NCBI GenBank assembly: GCA_046349915.1
Contig: JAXMBL010000009.1
Location: 310,001-374,000, forward strand
Length of the DNA: 64,000 nucleotides
Direction of reading: 5' to 3'
Origin: CAIXSC01 sp046349915
GTDB taxonomy: Bacteria > Planctomycetota > Planctomycetia > Pirellulales > Pirellulaceae
Shown: positions 60,756-64,000 of the stretch, piece after piece
Layout of the letters: each line of letters opens with the position of its first letter
How positions within the stretch are numbered: position 1 is the first letter of the stretch
Program-made: the position numbers and the translations under genes
The notes under the pieces: generated by a model
What the model saw: only the letters and a program-made list of their open reading frames with translations
What the model was told of the DNA's origin: nothing
Database searches by the model: none

Positions 60756-61751
60756 TCAATTGACGATATTGCGGAGCGGCTGGCCCAATAACGCTCGGCG
60801 GCACGCTTGAGCCCCCTTCAATCGCATGTCGCGCAAGCCCTCTTCGCTGTAGAACGCGTTGTGAGCGTTCAGGATGACTCGCGTGTGGCAGGGGTGCCGT
60901 GGATCTCGCCAAGCCACCAACAGCGGATGATCTACCGGCGCCGGCTCGATGGGCAATACATCGATCCCCGCACCCGCCAACTGCCCCGACTCAATCGCGG
61001 GGACGATCGCCGCCACATCCACCACGCCGCCGCGCGAGGTGTTCACCAGATAACTGCCGCGACGCATGCGAGCGATGGCGCTCGCATTGATCACGTTTTG
61101 CGTCTCCGGCGTCAGCGGACAATGGCAACTGACGACCAGGGATTCAGCCAGCAGTTCGTCGAGCGACTCGACGCGGCGAATGCCCAGCGCCTTGTCGTAG
61201 CCATCCGGTTTGTAGGGATCAAAAAAAATCACATTCATCCCCAGCGCCTTCGCTCGAACGGCGACCGCGGACCCGATGCGTCCCAGTCCAACAATCCCCA
61301 ACGTTTCGCCACGCAAACGTCGCAAGGGTCGGACATGATCAAAGTGCCACGCGATCGATGGGTCGCGGAGTAGTGTGTTTTGAAAGGCGATGCCTCGAGT
61401 GAGCCCGAGCGTCATGCCGATCGCCGAGTCGGCCACTTCCTCAGCGCCATAGTCAGGGACATTCGCCACGGGAATGCCGCGACTGCGAGCGAAGACGTAA
61501 TCGACGTTGTCGAAGCCTACGCCGCACCGCACGATGATGCGGCATTGAGTGAACCGTTCGATGGTCGCTTGCGAGATTCGAATGGTGTGAAAAACCAGCA
61601 AGGCGTCCACATCATCCGCCGCGCCCCAAAGCTGCTCTTCGGATGTCACGTCGAATGTCTCCAATGTTGCGATGTCGCCCAGACACGCTTGCTCGACCTC
61701 GCAACTCCCATGCTGATGATCCGCCAGAAAAACTCGAAACATTCCCGCCAT
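60756..61751 (-). CDS. CtBP-like NAD-dependent 2-hydroxyacid dehydrogenase
   Basis: The 331-residue product has the NAD Rossmann motif GIVGLGRIGSAVAVRAKALG (about 150-170), the catalytic Arg in VNTSRGGVVD, Glu in IDVLPIEP and His in NAHNAF, the arrangement of D-2-hydroxyacid dehydrogenases and CtBP. The substrate may be a hydroxy acid such as D-lactate or glyoxylate; proximity to lutABC makes an organic-acid role plausible but not shown. GAGGGG lies just upstream of the ATG. Confidence 0.88.
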   Translation of the reverse strand: MAGMFRVFLADHQHGSCEVEQACLGDIATLETFDVTSEEQLWGAADDVDALLVFHTIRISQATIERFTQCRIIVRCGVGFDNVDYVFARSRGIPVANVPDYGAEEVADSAIGMTLGLTRGIAFQNTLLRDPSIAWHFDHVRPLRRLRGETLGIVGLGRIGSAVAVRAKALGMNVIFFDPYKPDGYDKALGIRRVESLDELLAESLVVSCHCPLTPETQNVINASAIARMRRGSYLVNTSRGGVVDVAAIVPAIESGQLAGAGIDVLPIEPAPVDHPLLVAWRDPRHPCHTRVILNAHNAFYSEEGLRDMRLKGAQACRRALLGQPLRNIVN

Positions 61752-61865
61752 AAGCCCCTCGTAAAATCCGGAATTGGTCGAACGACTGGTCTCTCACCGC
61801 TGCGACAGTAGCGCACACCGCTCGCGCCGCCACAAGCTAGCACGTTCTCACTTCAATACGCAGCA

Positions 61866-61886
61866 CGACGGACTTCCAGTCCGTCG
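61866..61886. repeat. Single REP-like hairpin, inverted
   Basis: CGACGGACT and AGTCCGTCG arms around a 3-base loop, in reverse orientation to the copies at 28 and 38 kb. It lies between the CtBP-like and VOC genes. Confidence 0.7.
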
Positions 61887-61965
61887 GTTCGTGACGAAAC
61901 GAGAGCGACGCAATGCCCACAGAACTCGCATCGCTAAGGGCCAGAGTCCTTCGCACCTAGAGCAA

Positions 61966-62334
61966 CTACCTCCGCAACTCTTCGCCAAAGACGATTCGAT
62001 GGCCATCGGGAGTGACGATCGCAAACTCCCGCATCCCCCAGGGCTTATCCGCGAGCGGGTGCCAGATTTCGACCTCCTTCTCGAGAAATTCGGCATAGAG
62101 GGCTTTCGCGTCATGAACATGGAGATAGGCGAACCATGAGTGGTCAGAGGCGTCCGAGATGGGTTTTATTCCTGGACAATCGCCGATCCGCAGTCGGCAT
62201 GCCCCGCGACCCAAAAAGATCCAACCAGGAACCGTCAGCTCCACCGAGAATCCCAGTTTCTCGACGTAGAACTGGCGAGCCTTTTCTAGATCGGCGACAG
62301 CGAGGACGAAGGTCGATTTGAGGATTTCCGCCAC
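61966..62334 (-). CDS. Glyoxalase/VOC-family protein
   Basis: The 122-residue product has one vicinal-oxygen-chelate fold: STFVLAVADLEKARQFYVEK then LGFSVEL, WFAYLHVHDAKALYAEF and the C-terminal GMREFAIVTPDGHRIVFGEE. It could bind a metal through His/Glu positions. Function could be lactoylglutathione-type or antibiotic resistance; the sequence alone does not tell. Confidence 0.8.
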   Translation of the reverse strand: MAEILKSTFVLAVADLEKARQFYVEKLGFSVELTVPGWIFLGRGACRLRIGDCPGIKPISDASDHSWFAYLHVHDAKALYAEFLEKEVEIWHPLADKPWGMREFAIVTPDGHRIVFGEELRR

Positions 62335-62540
62335 GAGGTGATCCGTTGTTCACAAGCATCGCTTACACGACAAGAACCAACCCCCAATGTCTGACGCAAT
62401 ACCCGACGAGTCCATACCCTATGACAGAGCAGCGCCAGGTTCGCCGAGTACACGGGTGTCAGACCCGGAAGCCGGTCGACCACGGATTACACCGATAACA
62501 CAGATAAAGACAGAGCCAACGCTTCCGAACTGCGTTATGT

Positions 62541-62570
62541 CATTCCGTGTCATTCCGTGTCGTTCCGTGG
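62541..62570. repeat. 10-base tandem repeat
   Basis: Two exact units and one with two changes. The end of a previous unit-like string (TTATGT) precedes it. Similar short tandem units occur near genes in planctomycetes, but this one has no evident function. Confidence 0.6.
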
Positions 62571-62609
62571 CTGGATTTGCTGGCGGTGCGGGTACGCGGC
62601 GCGGCTGAT

Positions 62610-62628
62610 CATCTCGCGAAGCGAGATG
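62610..62628. repeat. Hairpin repeat, CATCTCGC type
   Basis: CATCTCGC pairs with GCGAGATG around GAA. It resembles the CCGCTCAC/GTGAGCGG hairpin at 28416-28434 in size and loop (three bases), so it may be a second hairpin family. Confidence 0.5.
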
Positions 62629-62811
62629 GCTACTTCATGGCTACAAAAAAACTGCTCTAGCCGTGGACTCCCTCGATTCGCTAGGCTAATCGATGGTTGA
62701 CCGAGGTGCGTCGCCCGGCCGCGGGCTTTTCCGCGTAGGTCCGTGGGACCCAGGCGAGTGGATGGAGCCGCTCGATGCACCCAGCGGTCTGTATCGCCCA
62801 GGGAGGGGTCG

Positions 62812-63792
62812 ATGCTGCGCCAACCTACAGGATTCCTTTTCGCCGCCATCGCCGTGGCGTTGTTGTACTTTGCGTTCAGTGGCGCCGCTCGCAAGAGACA
62901 AGCGGGGCTCGCCGGTGGACCGCAGGGGCCCGCCACGCACACGTCCGCGACTTCACGCCCACCCGCCCGCGATAGCGAAACGATTCGCATCGCCTCCTTC
63001 AACCTGCGGCAGTTCGACGAACGGCGGCTGCAAAGCCCGGGCGCCGTCGAGTTGCTGGCCAAGATCTTGCGTCAATTTGACGTGATCGCCGTCCAGGAAA
63101 TCACGGGCCGCTCCCAAGAACTGCTCCCCGCCCTTTGCGACCGTATCAACTCGCAAGGCGCCTACTACGACTATGTGGTCGGCCCGCGACTCGGACGCGG
63201 CAACACCAAAGAGCAGTACGCATTCCTATACGATCGGGCGAGCGTCGAGGTGGACCGCAACCAACTGTATACCGTTGAAGACCGCGACGACCTGCTGCAT
63301 CGCGAACCACTGGTGGGCTGGTTTCGAGTGCGTGGACCCAACGCCAACGAAGCGTTCACGTTCTCGCTGGTGAACGTGCGAGTCGACGAACGCGAAACCG
63401 TGCAAGAACTGAACGTGCTCGACGACGTCTTCTTCGCCGTTCGCTCCGACGGACTCGAAGAAGACGACGTCATCCTGCTGGGCGATCTCAACGCCGACGA
63501 CCGTAAACTGGGCGAGCTGGGCCGAGTTCCCAATTTGCTGGCGGTCGTCGCCAAACTGGCCACCACCACTCGCGGCGACGCACAGGTCGACAACATCTTG
63601 TTCGACCAGCAGGCGACCTCCGAGTTTACTGGTCGCGGCGGCACGCTCGATTTTCTCCGCGAATACAACCTGTCGCTCGAACAGGCCCAGGTTATCTCGG
63701 ACCATCTCCCCGTGTGGGCCGAATTCAGCGTGTTCGAGGGAGGCACCGCGGGCCGTTTCGCCACTCGACCTCGTCGTGACTCGCGGCGTTGA
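62812..63792 (+). CDS. Membrane-anchored endonuclease/exonuclease/phosphatase-family protein
   Basis: The 326-residue product has a hydrophobic anchor or signal (about 5-25) and the EEP/DNase I-like signatures RIASFNLRQFDERR, VIAVQEITGRS, VILLGDLNADDRKLG, DNILFDQQAT and ISDHLPVWAEF, with the Asn, Glu, Asp and His active-site residues. The LYTVEDRDD segment resembles deoxyribonucleases, so DNA is a possible substrate. Start is ATG at 62812 with GGGAGGGG just upstream. Confidence 0.85.
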   Translation: MLRQPTGFLFAAIAVALLYFAFSGAARKRQAGLAGGPQGPATHTSATSRPPARDSETIRIASFNLRQFDERRLQSPGAVELLAKILRQFDVIAVQEITGRSQELLPALCDRINSQGAYYDYVVGPRLGRGNTKEQYAFLYDRASVEVDRNQLYTVEDRDDLLHREPLVGWFRVRGPNANEAFTFSLVNVRVDERETVQELNVLDDVFFAVRSDGLEEDDVILLGDLNADDRKLGELGRVPNLLAVVAKLATTTRGDAQVDNILFDQQATSEFTGRGGTLDFLREYNLSLEQAQVISDHLPVWAEFSVFEGGTAGRFATRPRRDSRR

Positions 63793-63803
63793 TCGCCTTG
63801 TAC

Positions 63804-63842
63804 GCGGGGAGTTCGTCGCGAACCCGCTGGCTTTAAAGCCAG
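63804..63842. terminator. Stem-loop pair after the second endonuclease/phosphatase gene
   Basis: Two stems follow the gene: GCGGG/CCCGC with an interrupted GTTCG/CGAAC extension, and the perfect palindrome CTGGCTTTAAAGCCAG at 63827-63842. No U-run follows, so they may be repeats rather than a true intrinsic terminator. Confidence 0.35.
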
Positions 63843-63927
63843 TCAGAACCTCGCACCGGCGCTGATCGCTTGCTATTCTAGAGCCACGCTTTGGCTGGCT
63901 CAGTTAACACTCTCGCTGGAATCCTCC

Positions 63928-64000
63928 ATGATCGCTCCGAATCACGTGGTGTTCGAGAACGTCACGAAGCGCTATGGCGACCGGTTGGTATTGGACCGAG
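63928..64000 (+). CDS. ABC transporter ATP-binding protein, 3'-truncated by window edge
   Basis: The 24 visible codons start at ATG 63928 and read MIAPNHVVFENVTKRYGDRL then VLDR, the normal opening of an ABC ATPase before the Walker A. The rest lies beyond the window. No strong ribosome site is visible (CCTCC precedes the start on this strand). Confidence 0.75.
   Translation, partial: MIAPNHVVFENVTKRYGDRLVLDR

Larger units (their letters stand above)
62335..62811. other. Intergenic stretch with short tandem repeat and hairpin
   Basis: No gene is recognised between the VOC gene and the second endonuclease/phosphatase gene. It holds three 10-base units (CATTCCGTGT twice and CGTTCCGTGG) at 62541-62570 and a perfect hairpin CATCTCGC/GCGAGATG at 62610-62628 with a 3-base loop. 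GGGAGGGG at about 62801-62807 is the ribosome site of the next gene. Confidence 0.55.

Overview
The window comes from the chromosome of a member of the Planctomycetota, most likely of the Pirellulales type. The giant secreted protein carries the planctomycete extracellular N-terminal motif (LELLEDRRLL) and the S51 protein carries a variant of it (LESLETRLNP). Other pointers are a Lys/Ala-rich histone-like protein, zinc-ribbon and HtrA-type fusions, PDZ, leucine-rich-repeat and PQQ-propeller secreted proteins, sugar-isomerase TIM barrels and a REP-associated (RAYT) transposase beside REP-like hairpins. Coding is dense, moderately GC-rich and on both strands. I saw no rRNA, tRNA or CRISPR array.

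Layout. 1-5.0 kb: the 3' part of a large protein of unknown function and a secreted cyanophycinase-like S51 peptidase. 5.0-22 kb: an accessory, decayed region. It holds an XRE regulator behind the 11-codon stump of its probable toxin, a DUF433/DUF5615/ParA fusion made by deletions, small orphan genes, a giant ELWxxDGT/PKD/cadherin-like/RTX gene (about 11.2 kb, minus strand) whose frame collapses in a scrambled 0.75 kb stretch, an ISKra4-type transposase remnant, and AbrB-like antitoxin and Doc toxin fragments. 22-25.4 kb: an ABC exporter pair (ATPase, then a permease with an embedded beta-propeller). 25.7-32 kb: a zinc-ribbon/inactive-thioredoxin/HtrA protease fusion, a PQQ propeller with EF-hands, an FkbM-like methyltransferase and a BtuF-like binding protein. 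32-44.5 kb: secreted Cys-rich, leucine-rich-repeat and PDZ proteins, two TIM-barrel isomerase/epimerases, an atypical SDR, membrane proteins, and the RAYT transposase with REP-like hairpin clusters on both sides. 44.5-49.6 kb: a secreted propeller-like protein and a tightly coupled MoxR ATPase-lipoprotein-permease operon. 49.8-53.3 kb: an uncharacterised AAA+ ATPase and winged-helix pair. 53.3-64 kb: SlyX, a PfkB sugar kinase, a histone-like protein, a probable lutABC-phoD-endonuclease/phosphatase operon, a CtBP-like dehydrogenase, a VOC protein, a second endonuclease/phosphatase and the start of an ABC ATPase.

Working together. The clearest functional units are LutABC (L-lactate oxidation) followed in the same transcription direction by two secreted phosphoesterases; the ABC exporter pair; the MoxR operon with two 4-base stop/start overlaps; and the AAA+/winged-helix pair. 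The best candidates for something undescribed are that ATPase pair, the MoxR-lipoprotein-permease operon, the zinc-ribbon/dead-thioredoxin/protease fusion, and the RAYT-REP pairing in which the hairpins carry a 5' GGAG tetranucleotide. Functions are inferred from motifs read by eye; no database search was run.
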